From assembly GCF_900114465.1 (NCBI RefSeq), contig NZ_FOTD01000006.1:102876-166875 (forward strand): a stretch of 64,000 nucleotides of DNA, in the 5' to 3' direction. Shown here in pieces: positions 1-11,175 of this stretch. The first letter of the stretch is position 1, and each line of letters begins with the position of its first letter. A program made the position numbers and the translations under genes. A model generated the notes under the pieces. The model searched no databases. It had not been told where the DNA came from and was given only the letters and a program-made list of their open reading frames with translations. This DNA is from Trichococcus palustris (GTDB taxonomy: Bacteria > Bacillota > Bacilli > Lactobacillales > Aerococcaceae).

Positions 1-42
1 AGATTTGCGCGGTTTACGCACTAATTGGTTAATTGTAGGCAT
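1..42 (-). CDS. rpsL: 30S ribosomal protein S12, N-terminal 14 codons (cut by window edge)
   Basis: The complement of 42-1 reads MPTINQLVRKPRKS, the highly conserved start of ribosomal protein S12 of the decoding centre. The ATG follows a strong GAGGAAGGAGG Shine-Dalgarno sequence at about 48-60. The rest of the gene lies outside the window. It is the first gene of the presumed str operon and comes directly after lysS on the same strand. Confidence 0.93.
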   Translation of the reverse strand, partial: MPTINQLVRKPRKS

Positions 43-221
43 TGATTTTCCTCCTTCCTCAATGGGATAACTAGGTCCACACATCCAGGTGGTTCCTTTT
101 TTGGTAAAAAAATAAATAAATCGATGTTTCGCGACTTACATTTCTTTGTGTGACTATCATACACCAGTCAGCACGACTGACAGATTTTGTTCAGGGATCT
201 GTGTATAAAAGCACCTTTTAG

Positions 222-250
222 ATAATAACATGTATATTTCCGTACGTCAA
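222..250 (-). promoter_or_regulatory. promoter of rpsL (str operon)
   Basis: On the minus strand TTGACG (245-250) and TATTAT (222-227) are 17 bp apart, with a TG extension before the -10. Transcription would start near 215 and give a leader of about 170 nt before rpsL. The leader (43-215) contains a small GTCAG/CTGAC hairpin but no recognisable riboswitch. An open frame across 168-419 looks non-coding: it has no Shine-Dalgarno sequence and overlaps promoter and terminator. Confidence 0.75.
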
Positions 251-321
251 CAGTTTGCACGGTCTTTTCACGAAAAAAGTCATTATTTTTGATGGAAACC
301 GGAATTACCCACTTTTCACAT

Positions 322-352
322 AATAAAGGCGGAAGATCACCCTTCCGCCTTA
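322..352 (-). terminator. terminator-like hairpin after lysS
   Basis: An inverted repeat, AAGGCGGAAG / CTTCCGCCTT, with a short loop lies about 80 bp past the lysS stop. The following T-stretch (TTTATTATG) is weak, so termination may be incomplete. Confidence 0.6.
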
Positions 353-433
353 CATGTAATTTCCTTATTGCGTGGAACTCCGAATGGCATTCAAAAAGAA
401 TTTCCTTTCTGGACACCATTCATCGGATTCGGT

Positions 434-1954
<1,521 letters not shown>

Positions 1955-2018
1955 CTAAAATCTTCTTGATCCAGGTCTTCTTAATAGTGCCAATAAATCG
2001 TTGAAAAATCAAGACGTC

Positions 2019-3047
2019 TTATGCATTTTGTTCCAATTTTTCGAATGTACGCGCTTCTTTGGATGCTTCCCGTTCTTCCATTTCGTAAATGAAACGGTCC
2101 AACAAGTCAACAACTTCCGATTGTCTGGCTGCGGAGGTCACTGCCGCCTTCGTTTTTGAAGCACGCGGAACGCCTTTCAGGTAATAACCTGCGATGCTGC
2201 GGAATTCTTTGACGGCGGTCGATTCCCCTTTGAGGGTGACCAATCGGTCCAAGTGCAGCTTTGCGATTTCCATTTTCTCATACGGCGTCTGCTGCGGAAG
2301 CATTTCACCTGTTTCCAGATAATGGACCGTCTGCTTGATCATCCAAGGATTGCTCAAGGCGGCCCGGCCGATCATAACGCCGTCGACACCCGTTTCATCG
2401 ATCATCCTGCGGGCATCTTCCGCCGTCTTCACATCGCCATTCCCGAGCAACGGGATCCTGGTCAAGGCTTGTTTGACGTCTTTGAAGATGGACCAATCGG
2501 CTTTGCCTTCATACATCTGCACCCGCGTCCGGCCATGCATCGCTACAGCTGCAGCACCTGCACGTTCGGCCGCCAAAGCATTCTCCACGGCAAAAAGGTG
2601 TTCCGCATCCCAACCGGTACGCATTTTAACGGTCACTGGTTTGTCCACGGCGTCGACGACGGCCGAAACCATCTCATAAACTTTGTTCGGATCCAATAGC
2701 CATTTGGCGCCGGCTTCGGCTTTGATGACCTTGTTGACCGGGCAGCCCATATTGATGTCGATGATTGCCGCTTCCGTGTTTTCGGCGACATATTTCGCCG
2801 CTGCCACCAACGTGTCCTTATTTCCGCCCATGATTTGGACGCTCAACGGGTATTCGTTCGGTTCGATGTGCAACATCCGCAATGTTTTTTCATTACGGAA
2901 TTGGATTCCTTTATCGCTGACCATTTCGCAGACGACCAGCCCTGCGCCCATTTCTTTGACGGTGACACGGAAGGCCGAATTACTGATGCCGGCCATCGGT
3001 GCCACTGCGACGGGATTATTGATTTCTATATTGCCGATTTTATACAT
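2019..3047 (-). CDS. dusB: tRNA-dihydrouridine synthase DusB
   Basis: This FMN-dependent enzyme reduces uridines in the tRNA D-loop. The TIM-barrel start (PVAVAPMAGISNSAFR), the active-site stretch NMGCPVNKV and the phosphate-binding GNGDV and GVMIGRAAL motifs are all present, followed by the C-terminal helical domain. The ATG at 3047 has AGGAAGA 9 nt upstream. A GTG at 3053 lies too close to that Shine-Dalgarno sequence. Its place between cysK and lysS matches the Bacillus yacF locus. Confidence 0.94.
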   Translation of the reverse strand: MYKIGNIEINNPVAVAPMAGISNSAFRVTVKEMGAGLVVCEMVSDKGIQFRNEKTLRMLHIEPNEYPLSVQIMGGNKDTLVAAAKYVAENTEAAIIDINMGCPVNKVIKAEAGAKWLLDPNKVYEMVSAVVDAVDKPVTVKMRTGWDAEHLFAVENALAAERAGAAAVAMHGRTRVQMYEGKADWSIFKDVKQALTRIPLLGNGDVKTAEDARRMIDETGVDGVMIGRAALSNPWMIKQTVHYLETGEMLPQQTPYEKMEIAKLHLDRLVTLKGESTAVKEFRSIAGYYLKGVPRASKTKAAVTSAARQSEVVDLLDRFIYEMEEREASKEARTFEKLEQNA

Positions 3048-3120
3048 GAACACTCTTCCTTCTTCTGTTATTCTATATACTGCTTAGCCACTTGCTGCAT
3101 GCGTCAAAAACTCTTGGACC

Positions 3121-3129
3121 ATTCTAACA
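3121..3129 (-). promoter_or_regulatory. extended -10 promoter for dusB-lysS
   Basis: TGTTAGAAT on the minus strand matches an extended -10 element. The -35 (TTTTCT, 17 bp upstream) is poor. It lies between the cysK terminator and dusB. Confidence 0.45.
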
Positions 3130-3213
3130 TCTTACAAACAGTAAGAAAAGAAAAATATACTGGCATTCTCATGGTTATCCTGAAAAATGATCCTTTCATC
3201 CGAAAAAGACAAT

Positions 3214-3256
3214 AAAAAATGGGACAAAACCACTTTCCAGTCTTGTCCCATTTATT
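3214..3256 (-). terminator. terminator of cysK
   Basis: On the minus strand the stem AAATGGGACAAGAC / GTTTTGTCCCATTT is followed by a T-run. It is a typical intrinsic terminator about 55 bp after the cysK stop. Confidence 0.88.
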
Positions 3257-3310
3257 TTTTTGATTATTTTCGTCCATTCAGATTACAGCGGAAAGGATAG
3301 TCGTCTCGCA

Positions 3311-4240
3311 CTATGCTTGTGTGCTGAATACCGGCGTTGATAGGTAGCGTTCGCCGTTGTCGGGCGCAATGGTGACAACCGATTTGCCTTTGCCTAAACG
3401 GACAGCGACTTCGATGGCGCCCACGATTGCAGCACCGGCTGAGATGCCGACCAGGATGCCTTCCTCTGCGGCCACACGGCGGGTCATCGCAATTGCGTCC
3501 TCACTGGATACTTGGATGATGCCATTGTATAGAGAAGTGTCCAAAACGTCCGGCACAAAGCCGGCGCCGATCCCTTGGATTTTATGGGGTCCTTTCGGTC
3601 CGCCGCTCAATACGGGCGATTCGGAAGGCTCCAAGGCATAGATTTCAACATTCGGATTGGCTTTGCGGAGCGCTCTGCCGACACCGGTCACGGTTCCGCC
3701 GGTGCCGACACCGGCAACAAACGCATCGGGTCCTTTGCCGTCGAAGGCTTCAATGATTTCCGGGCCGGTCGTCGCTTCATGGACGGCCGGATTGGCTGGA
3801 TTGGAGAATTGCATCGGCATGAAATGGCCGGGTTCCGCTGCGATTGCGGTTGCTTTCGCAATCGCACCAGGCATGCCGTCCGCACCTGGCGTCAATACCA
3901 ATTCCGCCCCATAGGCCGCCAACAAGAGGCGGCGTTCGATGCTCATCGTATCCGGCATCACGAAGATTGCTTTGTAGCCTTTTGCGGCTGCAAGCATCGC
4001 CAAACCGACACCTGTATTGCCGCTGGTCGGCTCCACAATGGTGTAACCCGGTTTCAACAGGCCTTCCGCTTCGGCTACTTCGATCATGTTCAAGGCGATG
4101 CGGTCTTTTACGCTGCCGCCGACATTGAACGATTCCAATTTCACATAGACATCGGCCGCCCCTCCAGGAACCACTTTATTTAATTTCACAATCGGCGTGT
4201 CACCGATCAGATTTGCGACTGACGATACTATTTTCACCAT
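3311..4240 (-). CDS. cysK: cysteine synthase A (O-acetylserine sulfhydrylase)
   Basis: This PLP enzyme makes L-cysteine from O-acetylserine and sulfide. The Schiff-base lysine is K45 in GGSVKDR, and the PLP phosphate loop [10 protein letters not shown] lies near residue 68. [11 protein letters not shown] and the C-terminal SSGA-like stretch (GISAGAA) are present. The 309-residue length is standard. It has its own promoter upstream (4312-4340). The parvulin gene (yacD/prsA type) that precedes cysK in Bacillus is missing here. Confidence 0.95.
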   Translation of the reverse strand: MVKIVSSVANLIGDTPIVKLNKVVPGGAADVYVKLESFNVGGSVKDRIALNMIEVAEAEGLLKPGYTIVEPTSGNTGVGLAMLAAAKGYKAIFVMPDTMSIERRLLLAAYGAELVLTPGADGMPGAIAKATAIAAEPGHFMPMQFSNPANPAVHEATTGPEIIEAFDGKGPDAFVAGVGTGGTVTGVGRALRKANPNVEIYALEPSESPVLSGGPKGPHKIQGIGAGFVPDVLDTSLYNGIIQVSSEDAIAMTRRVAAEEGILVGISAGAAIVGAIEVAVRLGKGKSVVTIAPDNGERYLSTPVFSTQA

Positions 4241-4311
4241 ATTATTGCCCCCATCATCCCTTATGATTTTTTGAAGCGAATGTTCCTCAAGCCTATTTTC
4301 ATCACTATTTT

Positions 4312-4340
4312 ATTATAAATTTTCGCCTCAGGAAATTCAA
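4312..4340 (-). promoter_or_regulatory. promoter of cysK
   Basis: On the minus strand TTGAAT (4335-4340) and TATAAT (4312-4317) are 17 bp apart, about 70 bp before the cysK start. This suggests cysK can be expressed apart from hslO. Confidence 0.7.
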
Positions 4341-4355
4341 GCTAAGGCCCTCGCT

Positions 4356-5261
4356 TCACTTGAAATCGGCTGCTCTTTTTTCATCGATGGCGTCTACCAG
4401 TTCTTGCAGGTCCGATTCGGCATAATGGTATTTTTCGCCGCAGAAATGACAGACGACCTCAGCCCCATGATCTTCATGGATCATATCCAGCAATTCCTCT
4501 TTGCCGATGGAAGACAACCCCTCCGCAAAACGTTCCCTTGAGCAATCGCATTTGAATTGCACCGGCATCGTTTCAAGGATCTGAACATTTTCTTCACCTA
4601 AAATACGATACAAAATCTGTTCCGGTGTTTCTCCGCTTTCCATCAATCTGGAGACAAGAGGGATGGCTGCGATGTTTTTCTCCACTTGTGTGATGGCTTC
4701 ATCGCTGGCATCGGGCATCACTTGAATCATGAACCCGCCCGCCGCTTTGATCGATTCATCCGTATCGACAAGGACGCTCAAACCGATGGCTGAAGGAACC
4801 TGTTCGGAGTTGGCCATGTAGTAGGTGAAATCTTCGCCCAACTCACCGCTGACGATCGACACTTGGCCCGAGAAAGGTTCTTTCATCCCCAAGTCCTTGA
4901 TGACCGTCAATGTGCCTTCTGTTCCGACCACCGCTCTGACATCCAATTTTCCTTGGCTGTTCAATTCCAGGCTGACATGAGGGTTGGTGATGTACGCCTT
5001 GACGTCCCCTTTGCCATTTGCATCCGCGAGGATACGTCCGCCCAAACCGTCCCCGTCGACGATGACCGTCATTTTTTCTTCATTCTTCAAACCGGCTGAA
5101 GCCAGCAAAAGGGTTCCGACCATGGTACGGCCCAAAGCTGCGGAAGAAGCGCTCCAGGTATCATGTCTTCTTTGCGCTTCCCCAACCGTTGCTGTTGCCT
5201 TGATGGCATAGACGCGGAATTGCCCATCGTATGCCAAAGCTTTCACTATATAATCCTTCAT
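4356..5261 (-). CDS. hslO: redox-regulated chaperone Hsp33
   Basis: This is a heat-shock holdase activated by oxidation. The N-terminal Hsp33 fold (DYIVKALAYDGQFR) is followed by the C-terminal zinc/redox switch: CDC near residue 236 and CHFC near residue 269, giving the expected four cysteines (CxC and CxxC). Length is 301 residues. GGGGGATAAGGA precedes the ATG. It lies between ftsH and cysK, as in Bacillus (yacC); the coaX gene usual at that place is absent. Confidence 0.95.
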   Translation of the reverse strand: MKDYIVKALAYDGQFRVYAIKATATVGEAQRRHDTWSASSAALGRTMVGTLLLASAGLKNEEKMTVIVDGDGLGGRILADANGKGDVKAYITNPHVSLELNSQGKLDVRAVVGTEGTLTVIKDLGMKEPFSGQVSIVSGELGEDFTYYMANSEQVPSAIGLSVLVDTDESIKAAGGFMIQVMPDASDEAITQVEKNIAAIPLVSRLMESGETPEQILYRILGEENVQILETMPVQFKCDCSRERFAEGLSSIGKEELLDMIHEDHGAEVVCHFCGEKYHYAESDLQELVDAIDEKRAADFK

Positions 5262-5371
5262 TCCTTATCCCCCATAACCTTTATCTTTCTTATGAACCTC
5301 TCAATCATTCTACTATAGATTTTCCGAAAATGAACCTACTTTGCTCATGGAAAAATACCCAATCCATTTTA

Positions 5372-5408
5372 TAGCAAAAAGTCCGGGATAACAATCCCGG
5401 ACTTTCTG
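5372..5408 (-). terminator. terminator of ftsH
   Basis: A perfect stem, AAAGTCCGGGA / TCCCGGACTTT, with a 6-nt loop and a T-tract on the minus strand lies directly after the ftsH stop. Confidence 0.9.
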
Positions 5409-5420
5409 TTCCAAACTATA

Positions 5421-7556
5421 CTATTTTGTTTCATCGGATTCGTTTGAATCCTCTGATGTCGTTCCTTCAGGCGTGCTGGTTGCGGTTGTTTCTGCAACAA
5501 CTTCACTATCCTCGGCAGTAAAAGCCTCGCCTCTTTCACGGGCTTTTTCTTCTTGACGAAGTTTTTCAGCTTCCTTCTGTTCCAAGGCGCGTTTGGCATC
5601 TTCAAAAGAACCAGCTTTTTCGCTTGGATATTCATCTGATGTTGTCGTCGAAGGCATTTGGCCTGTCTCAAACAAACTGCGGATTGTCTTTTCATCCAAT
5701 GTTTCCAATTCCAACAATTTTTCGGCGATCAGATTCAATTGTTCACGGTGTTCTGCAAGGATTTCGTGCGCTTTTACATGCGCCTCATTCATGATGCTGC
5801 GGACTTCAGAGTCGATTTGGTAAGCAATATCTTCTGAATAGGCTTTTGTTTGACCATAATCACGGCCAACGAATACTTGATGGTTCCCTTCGTACTGAAC
5901 AGTACCCAATTTTTCGCTCATACCATATTCCGTCACCATACTTCTCACCAATGCGGTTGCTTGTTCGAAGTCATTGCTTGCGCCGGTTGTCTGAACGTCG
6001 AAGACGACTTCTTCAGCCGCACGGCCAGCCAGCAATCCGACAACTTGCTCGAATAATTCTTGTCTTGTCATCAAGAAGCGATCTTCTTTCGGAAGCATGA
6101 TGGCATATCCGCCAGCGCGTCCGCGAGGGACGATCGTTACCTTGTGGACAATGCGCGCATCGCTTAAGACCATACCGGCAATGGTGTGACCCGCTTCGTG
6201 ATAAGCGACCATTTCGCGTTCATGCTTGCTGATGACACGGTCCTTTTTGGCAGGTCCGGCAATCACGCGGTCATGTGCTTCATCTACATCAAGCGCATCG
6301 ATTTTTGTTTTGTTGCGACGGGCTGCGACCAATGCCGCTTCGTTCAATAGGTTCTCCAGATCGGCCCCTGAAAAGCCAGGTGTTTGTTGTGCGACAACCT
6401 TCAAGTCCACATCGTTCGCCAACGGTTTGTTGCGTGCATGCACTTTCAGGATTGCTTCACGGCCTTTCACATCCGGTCTGCCGACAAGGATTTGACGGTC
6501 AAAACGACCCGGACGCAACAAAGCTGGATCCAAGACATCGGAACGGTTTGTTGCCGCAATGACGATGATTCCCTCGTTTCCGGAGAAACCGTCCATCTCT
6601 ACCAACAACTGGTTCAATGTCTGTTCGCGTTCATCATGCCCGCCACCCATACCGGCGCCACGTTGACGACCGACAGCATCGATTTCATCGATAAAGATGA
6701 TGGCAGGGGCTGCTTTTTTGGCTTGTTCGAATAAATCACGTACACGGCTTGCACCGACCCCTACGAACATTTCGACGAATTCTGAACCTGAAATCGAGAA
6801 GAAAGGCACACCCGCTTCACCGGCTACAGCTTTTGCCAATAATGTTTTACCTGTGCCGGGAGGTCCTTCCAATAATACCCCGGCAGGAATTCTTGCTCCC
6901 AACGCAGTAAAGCGGCGAGGATCTTTCAGGAATTCCACAACTTCGACCAATTCTTGTTTTTCTTCATCTGCACCGGCAACATCAGAAAAACGCACTTTGA
7001 TCTGTTTCTTGGATGCATCTTCGGCTTTTGTTTTTCCGAAGTTCATCACATTGCGGTTTCCGCCTTGTCCGCCGGAAGATTGTCCCATCATCATGTACAT
7101 GAAGAAGACAAAGATAACGAGCGGCAACACACTGAAGAGGATGCTGATCCAAGCACCGGATTGATCTTCCTCAAGCGGCGTCATCTGCGTATTAGTGGTT
7201 TTGGCGATGTCCGAAATCTGTTTCAGCGTATCATCATTCGGCAACACCCTGGATGTGAAGTTTTTCGTGGTGGTGCTTGATGTATCATTGAACAACAACA
7301 AATCACTGGAAGAATCTTTCGCATCCAACGTTTGCTCCGTACGATACACACCTTTGATTTCATAGACACCTGCACCCGACTGAATCGAGAAGTTGTCTAT
7401 TTCTTTTGCGTTTAACGCATCCATGAATTCAGTGGATGTAATTTCTTGGCTTGTCTGATTGTCCATGCCACCTGTAATCATCGTAACTACTGCAATGATT
7501 GCAAGGAAAATCAGCACATAAAAGCCGCTGCTTTTAAGAAAACTATTTTTTTTCAT
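5421..7556 (-). CDS. ftsH: ATP-dependent zinc metalloprotease FtsH
   Basis: This is a membrane-anchored AAA+ protease for misfolded and regulatory proteins. Two membrane segments (about residues 8-27 and 113-133) flank the extracytoplasmic part. The AAA domain has Walker A GPPGTGKT (about 230) and Walker [12 protein letters not shown], and the zinc site HEAGH is near residue 451. At 711 residues it is longer than E. coli FtsH, with a charged Glu/Ser/Thr-rich C-terminal tail seen in lactic acid bacteria. The start has a GAGGAGG Shine-Dalgarno sequence. It follows hpt, as in other Firmicutes. Confidence 0.97.
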   Translation of the reverse strand: MKKNSFLKSSGFYVLIFLAIIAVVTMITGGMDNQTSQEITSTEFMDALNAKEIDNFSIQSGAGVYEIKGVYRTEQTLDAKDSSSDLLLFNDTSSTTTKNFTSRVLPNDDTLKQISDIAKTTNTQMTPLEEDQSGAWISILFSVLPLVIFVFFMYMMMGQSSGGQGGNRNVMNFGKTKAEDASKKQIKVRFSDVAGADEEKQELVEVVEFLKDPRRFTALGARIPAGVLLEGPPGTGKTLLAKAVAGEAGVPFFSISGSEFVEMFVGVGASRVRDLFEQAKKAAPAIIFIDEIDAVGRQRGAGMGGGHDEREQTLNQLLVEMDGFSGNEGIIVIAATNRSDVLDPALLRPGRFDRQILVGRPDVKGREAILKVHARNKPLANDVDLKVVAQQTPGFSGADLENLLNEAALVAARRNKTKIDALDVDEAHDRVIAGPAKKDRVISKHEREMVAYHEAGHTIAGMVLSDARIVHKVTIVPRGRAGGYAIMLPKEDRFLMTRQELFEQVVGLLAGRAAEEVVFDVQTTGASNDFEQATALVRSMVTEYGMSEKLGTVQYEGNHQVFVGRDYGQTKAYSEDIAYQIDSEVRSIMNEAHVKAHEILAEHREQLNLIAEKLLELETLDEKTIRSLFETGQMPSTTTSDEYPSEKAGSFEDAKRALEQKEAEKLRQEEKARERGEAFTAEDSEVVAETTATSTPEGTTSEDSNESDETK

Positions 7557-7635
7557 TAGAACCTCCTCGTGCGATATCGTTCTTCGCTATGATTGTCTTA
7601 CGTTTCGTCTTTTTAATCAAATATTTTTAATAATA

Positions 7636-7644
7636 ATTATATCA
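7636..7644 (-). promoter_or_regulatory. extended -10 promoter of ftsH
   Basis: TGATATAAT on the minus strand is a full extended -10 element in the 114-bp gap between hpt and ftsH. No good -35 is visible. Confidence 0.55.
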
Positions 7645-7670
7645 TATTTGACCAATTTTAACGAATCATT

Positions 7671-8210
7671 TTATTCATAAACTTCTTTTTTTAAAACGCC
7701 GATGTAAGGGAGATTCCGGTACTTCTCGTTGAAGTCCAAACCGTAACCGACGACGAACTCATCCGGAACATTGACACCGATATAATCGGCTTGCAGATCG
7801 ACGACACGTCGTTCTTTTTTGTCCAGCAAAGTAACGATTTGAATGGACGCCGCTTTGCGGTATTTGAAAAGTTCGATCAGGCTGTTCAACGTTCTGCCGG
7901 TATCGATGATATCTTCAACAATGACCAGATGCCTGCCTTCGACGGATGTATCCAAATCTTTGAGGATCTTCACTTCCCCGCTCGATTCCATCCCGGCACC
8001 ATAACTGGAAACATCCATGAAGTCCAATTCCAAATCGCACGCCATTGCTCTGGTGAGGTCTGTCATGAACATGACGGCCCCTTTCAGCACACAGATGACC
8101 AAAGGATTTTTGCCTTCATATGCTTCCGTCAGCTGGCTCCCTAAGCCTTTCACTACTTCTTTAATGTATTCTTCACTGTATAGTACTTCTTTAATATCCG
8201 GATGCAACAT
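7671..8210 (-). CDS. hpt: hypoxanthine-guanine phosphoribosyltransferase
   Basis: This salvage enzyme makes IMP and GMP from the free bases and PRPP. The PRPP-binding motif is [13 protein letters not shown], with DFMDVSSYG and the C-terminal [15 protein letters not shown] typical of HPRT. I chose the ATG at 8210 (179 residues), 6 nt after GAGGTG; a GTG at 8219 overlaps the Shine-Dalgarno sequence. It lies 18 bp after tilS and is probably in one transcript with it. Confidence 0.95.
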   Translation of the reverse strand: MLHPDIKEVLYSEEYIKEVVKGLGSQLTEAYEGKNPLVICVLKGAVMFMTDLTRAMACDLELDFMDVSSYGAGMESSGEVKILKDLDTSVEGRHLVIVEDIIDTGRTLNSLIELFKYRKAASIQIVTLLDKKERRVVDLQADYIGVNVPDEFVVGYGLDFNEKYRNLPYIGVLKKEVYE

Positions 8211-8228
8211 ATCTTTCACCTCAAAAAA

Positions 8229-9626
8229 TTATTTAATGTATAGTAACATATATTCTTCCTGCGCGCTCTCCGAATCAGAAATCCAGATGGATTCTGCATA
8301 TCCGGGCACCCATAAAAGGCGTCCCCCGTTATCCGTAATGACGAGCGCTTGCTGTCTTTCTTCTATCGGCACCTTCGCATCCACAAACAATCTGCTGATT
8401 TTTTTCGTGAATGGTTGTTTTTTATTCAGCACAATCTTATCACCGGGCAGCCTGCTTCTTATCACAAAAGGCAATGCCTTTCTTTCCGCAGCCACATAAT
8501 GGATTTCAGCTGTCGCAACAACATCTTTTGGAAACGCCTTCCCTTTTGGGAACAAGCCTATTTTACCATGAAAGGGTAGCTCCACCCACCGATTCAACTC
8601 GATTTCCTCAGACATCTCGAAAAGTAAGTTTTCCGGCGGTAATGCCGATAAGAAAATAAGTGTATCATACCTTTTTCGTACCTGCCAGCCTCCAGATAAA
8701 GATATTTGTTTTTGCGGTGAGGGGTTTTCTATCAAGGCCATGATGGCTTCCATTTGATTCCGCTGAAAGGTTCCACCGGCAGGGATCCAATGTTCACTGA
8801 TGAAGTGACTGAGCACTGACCGTTGCAAGGCCGGCGTCATTTCCCGCCAAACCGGCAAGTCCAGCTGCCATTGCGCCTCTTTTTTTACAAACGCTTCCGC
8901 GAATTGTCTTTCAATCATTGGCTGCGCAACCTGCAGCAAGTCCTGCAGATCATCCGAAAATTCACCGAAGTGCCTAGTCACTTGTTCGTTTTCTTCTTTT
9001 AACAACGGAACGACGAGCTGACGGTAACGATTCCTTGTGAATGACGTCTCCAGGTTGGTTGCATCTTCCCGATAAGGGATATTTTCTTCCGCGCAGAAAG
9101 CGTAAAGTTCCTGTTTTTGGAACCCCAGCAACGGCCTGACAAGTTTCCCGCCCTTAAAAGGACGGCTTCTTGCAATCCCGGTCATGCCTTGCAACGTGCT
9201 TCCCCTTACCAATCGCATCAATATCGTCTCCAGTTGATCATCCGCATGATGCGCGGTCAAAACATGGGTAGCCTGTAATTGCTGCAGCATCTCCGCAAAA
9301 AAGGAATAGCGGAAATCCCGGGCGGCCTGCTCAATATTTCGGACAGGATGCCTTTCGGCCTGCCAATGTTTGGCATAAAAAGGGATGTCTCTTTCCGCAC
9401 AGTACCCCTGCACCATTTTCAATTCTTCGTCGGATTCCTCCCGCAGGTGATGGTGCACATGCACAACCGCAAATGCAGGCCTCTCCTGCTCGGGAAGGCA
9501 CGCCATGGACGCCAATAACGCCATGGAGTCGGCCCCTCCCGAAACGGCCAACAATAGTTTGCTGTCCGGTTGCCATAGCTGGTGTTGCTTGACTTCTTCC
9601 CGTAGACGCACTACAAAATCCTGCAT
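8229..9626 (-). CDS. tilS: tRNA(Ile)-lysidine synthetase
   Basis: This ATP-dependent enzyme modifies C34 of the CAU-anticodon tRNA-Ile to lysidine. The PP-loop SGGADSMAL lies near residue 29, followed by the N-type ATPase domain (HHADDQLETILMR near 130). The C-terminal TilS substrate domain, with RSRLPGDKI, spans about 380-450. Length is 465 residues. The pairing tilS-hpt-ftsH is conserved in Firmicutes. Confidence 0.95.
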   Translation of the reverse strand: MQDFVVRLREEVKQHQLWQPDSKLLLAVSGGADSMALLASMACLPEQERPAFAVVHVHHHLREESDEELKMVQGYCAERDIPFYAKHWQAERHPVRNIEQAARDFRYSFFAEMLQQLQATHVLTAHHADDQLETILMRLVRGSTLQGMTGIARSRPFKGGKLVRPLLGFQKQELYAFCAEENIPYREDATNLETSFTRNRYRQLVVPLLKEENEQVTRHFGEFSDDLQDLLQVAQPMIERQFAEAFVKKEAQWQLDLPVWREMTPALQRSVLSHFISEHWIPAGGTFQRNQMEAIMALIENPSPQKQISLSGGWQVRKRYDTLIFLSALPPENLLFEMSEEIELNRWVELPFHGKIGLFPKGKAFPKDVVATAEIHYVAAERKALPFVIRSRLPGDKIVLNKKQPFTKKISRLFVDAKVPIEERQQALVITDNGGRLLWVPGYAESIWISDSESAQEEYMLLYIK

Positions 9627-9717
9627 AAAATCCCTGCTTCCTTATCCGTTGGCAAAGCAAAAAAGAGGATGCGACAAAGGACGAGACCCTTGACCAACCT
9701 CTAGAATGTACTACCTA

Positions 9718-10203
9718 TTATCCACGTCTGCCGCCGCGACCGCCGCGTTTGCCTTCTGTGTTGCGTTTCAACGAAGTCAAACGGTCATCGCTATCTTTAA
9801 GGAAGCTAGACATAAGAGAATCGAAATCGCCTTTTTTCTCTTCCTTCGGATGAGCAGAATAGCTGCTGCTGCTTCTACCTTTAGAGTAAGATCCTTCAGA
9901 ACGAGGAGCTGAACTTTTTTGATAAGGTTTACTTTCTCGTTGAGGTCTGGTAACTTCCCCCGCCGGTTTATCCACAGCCTTGCGGATGGATAATCCAATC
10001 TTGCCATCATCTGCAATGGACATAACCTTAACGGTCACTTCATCACCAATCTTTAAAACATCCTTTATTTCCTTTACGAAAGTATCGGAAATTTCACTGA
10101 TATGAACTAATCCTGTCTTTCCGCCACCTAAATCGATAAATGCACCAAAATTTGTAATACCGGTAACTTTTCCAGGTACTTTGTTTCCAACCTCAATTGA
10201 CAT
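9718..10203 (-). CDS. S1-domain RNA-binding protein (YabR type)
   Basis: Residues 1-75 form one S1 domain (GKVTGITNFGAFIDLGG, GLVHISEIS, KIGLSIRKA). The rest is a low-complexity Ser/Lys-rich linker ending in an RGG-type tail (RGGRGGRRG). Bacillus YabR, between divIC and tilS, has the same layout. RNA binding is inferred from the domain; the exact target is unknown. It has its own promoter at 10238-10246 and an AAGGAGG Shine-Dalgarno sequence. Confidence 0.88.
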   Translation of the reverse strand: MSIEVGNKVPGKVTGITNFGAFIDLGGGKTGLVHISEISDTFVKEIKDVLKIGDEVTVKVMSIADDGKIGLSIRKAVDKPAGEVTRPQRESKPYQKSSAPRSEGSYSKGRSSSSYSAHPKEEKKGDFDSLMSSFLKDSDDRLTSLKRNTEGKRGGRGGRRG

Positions 10204-10237
10204 AAAAAAAGAGTTCCTCCTTAAATTTTGTTTCTTT

Positions 10238-10246
10238 ATTATATCA
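10238..10246 (-). promoter_or_regulatory. extended -10 promoter for S1-domain gene and tilS-hpt
   Basis: TGATATAAT on the minus strand lies about 35 bp before the S1-domain start, just after the divIC terminator. The -35 region is only T-rich. Confidence 0.5.
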
Positions 10247-10255
10247 TGTTATTCA

Positions 10256-10292
10256 AAAAAAAAATAGGACGGCAGCCGATAGTCCCATTATG
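10256..10292 (-). terminator. terminator of divIC
   Basis: On the minus strand a GGGAC/GTCC(T) stem with an inner GGC/GCC pairing is followed by TATTTTTTTTTT. It separates divIC from the S1-domain gene. Confidence 0.6.
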
Positions 10293-10722
10293 AATCCGAC
10301 CCTGCAGTCGCTTCCTGTTTTTCTGCCATTTTCGTCTGATTATCCTCAGGCAAACTAAAAATGATTTCGCCATCCTTGCTTAAATAATATTTGCTGCGAG
10401 CCAATTTTGCAATGTAATCGTCTTCCTGCAAGAGTTTTACTTCGTAATTCAGCTTTGTGTTTTGATCTTCCGCAGCCTTCTTTTCTTTTTTTGCAACAGC
10501 GATTTCACTGTCCATCTGCCGAATTTCGAACACATTCCCCACGGTCTTCCACAGGAAAGGCACAATGAAGATTGCACCGGCTAAAAGGATGAAAAACAGT
10601 CTGTTTCTGTGCTTCTTCCGCTCACGTGAAGCAATCCGCTTCTGCTGATTTTGAACTTTTATGTAGTCGTTCTGCATCACGGTTACGTTGTCCGCTGAAT
10701 GCTTTTCCATCTTCTTTTTCAC
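10288..10722 (-). CDS. divIC: septum formation initiator DivIC/FtsB family
   Basis: This is a small bitopic cell-division protein that pairs with FtsL and DivIB at the septum. Residues 1-45 are basic and cytoplasmic. One membrane helix (LFFILLAGAIFIVPFLW, about 44-60) is followed by an extracytoplasmic coiled coil (about 68-100) and the conserved DDYIAKLARSKYYLS. The start is GTG (10722) with GGAGG 7 nt upstream. Its position after rqcP matches Bacillus. Confidence 0.92.
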   Translation of the reverse strand: MKKKMEKHSADNVTVMQNDYIKVQNQQKRIASRERKKHRNRLFFILLAGAIFIVPFLWKTVGNVFEIRQMDSEIAVAKKEKKAAEDQNTKLNYEVKLLQEDDYIAKLARSKYYLSKDGEIIFSLPEDNQTKMAEKQEATAGSDS

Positions 10723-10825
10723 TTGGCTACCTCCTTGCTTGGGAACGATGCATTTTTGTGCATCTTATGTAGAGTATAGAAGAAATCACCAAAATTGTCC
10801 ATGCCTATCCGCAAACTCAGAAAAA

Positions 10826-10884
10826 GAAAACAAGCCCGCTAACCCCTACTGGAATATAGGAAAGCCGAGGGTCAGCGCGGCTCA
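10826..10884 (-). terminator. possible terminator after rqcP
   Basis: A long imperfect hairpin on the minus strand (GCCGCGCTGACCC ... GGGTTAGCGGGC) is followed by TTGTTTTCTTTTT. It lies in the 174-bp gap before divIC. Confidence 0.5.
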
Positions 10885-10896
10885 TTTCCGCATCGA

Positions 10897-11175
10897 TCAA
10901 AAGGGACTGTCGCCTGCTCTGGGAACGCTCGTTTCGCTGATGATGGTATACATGTCTTGCGCTTCATCTTTTTTTGTGGTCTCAACAATTTTGTCGATGC
11001 GCACCACGACCGTCTTATTTCCGAACTGAAGGGTCATTTCATCTCCTGCCTTAACGGTGGAACTGGACTTCGCCTGTTTTCCGTTGATCAGGATGCGCCC
11101 TTTATCGGCCACTTCTTTTGCGACCGATCTGCGTTTGATCAATCGCGAAACCTTTAAAAATTTATCTAGCCTCAT
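10897..11175 (-). CDS. rqcP: S4-domain ribosome quality-control factor RqcP (YabO)
   Basis: This 92-residue protein is essentially one S4 domain (MRLDKFLKVSRLIKRRSVAKE, GRILINGK). The Bacillus homologue helps RqcH elongate alanine tails on stalled 50S subunits. It overlaps the mazG 3' end by 14 bp, so translation is probably coupled. Confidence 0.92.
   Translation of the reverse strand: MRLDKFLKVSRLIKRRSVAKEVADKGRILINGKQAKSSSTVKAGDEMTLQFGNKTVVVRIDKIVETTKKDEAQDMYTIISETSVPRAGDSPF

Noticed and set aside
168..419. 83-codon open frame on the minus strand before rpsL
   Set aside because: It has no ribosome site, overlaps the lysS terminator hairpin and the rpsL promoter, and its composition is not protein-like.
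9331..9660. 109-codon minus-strand frame over the start of tilS
   Set aside because: It lies in another frame of tilS, whose PP-loop and family length are clear.
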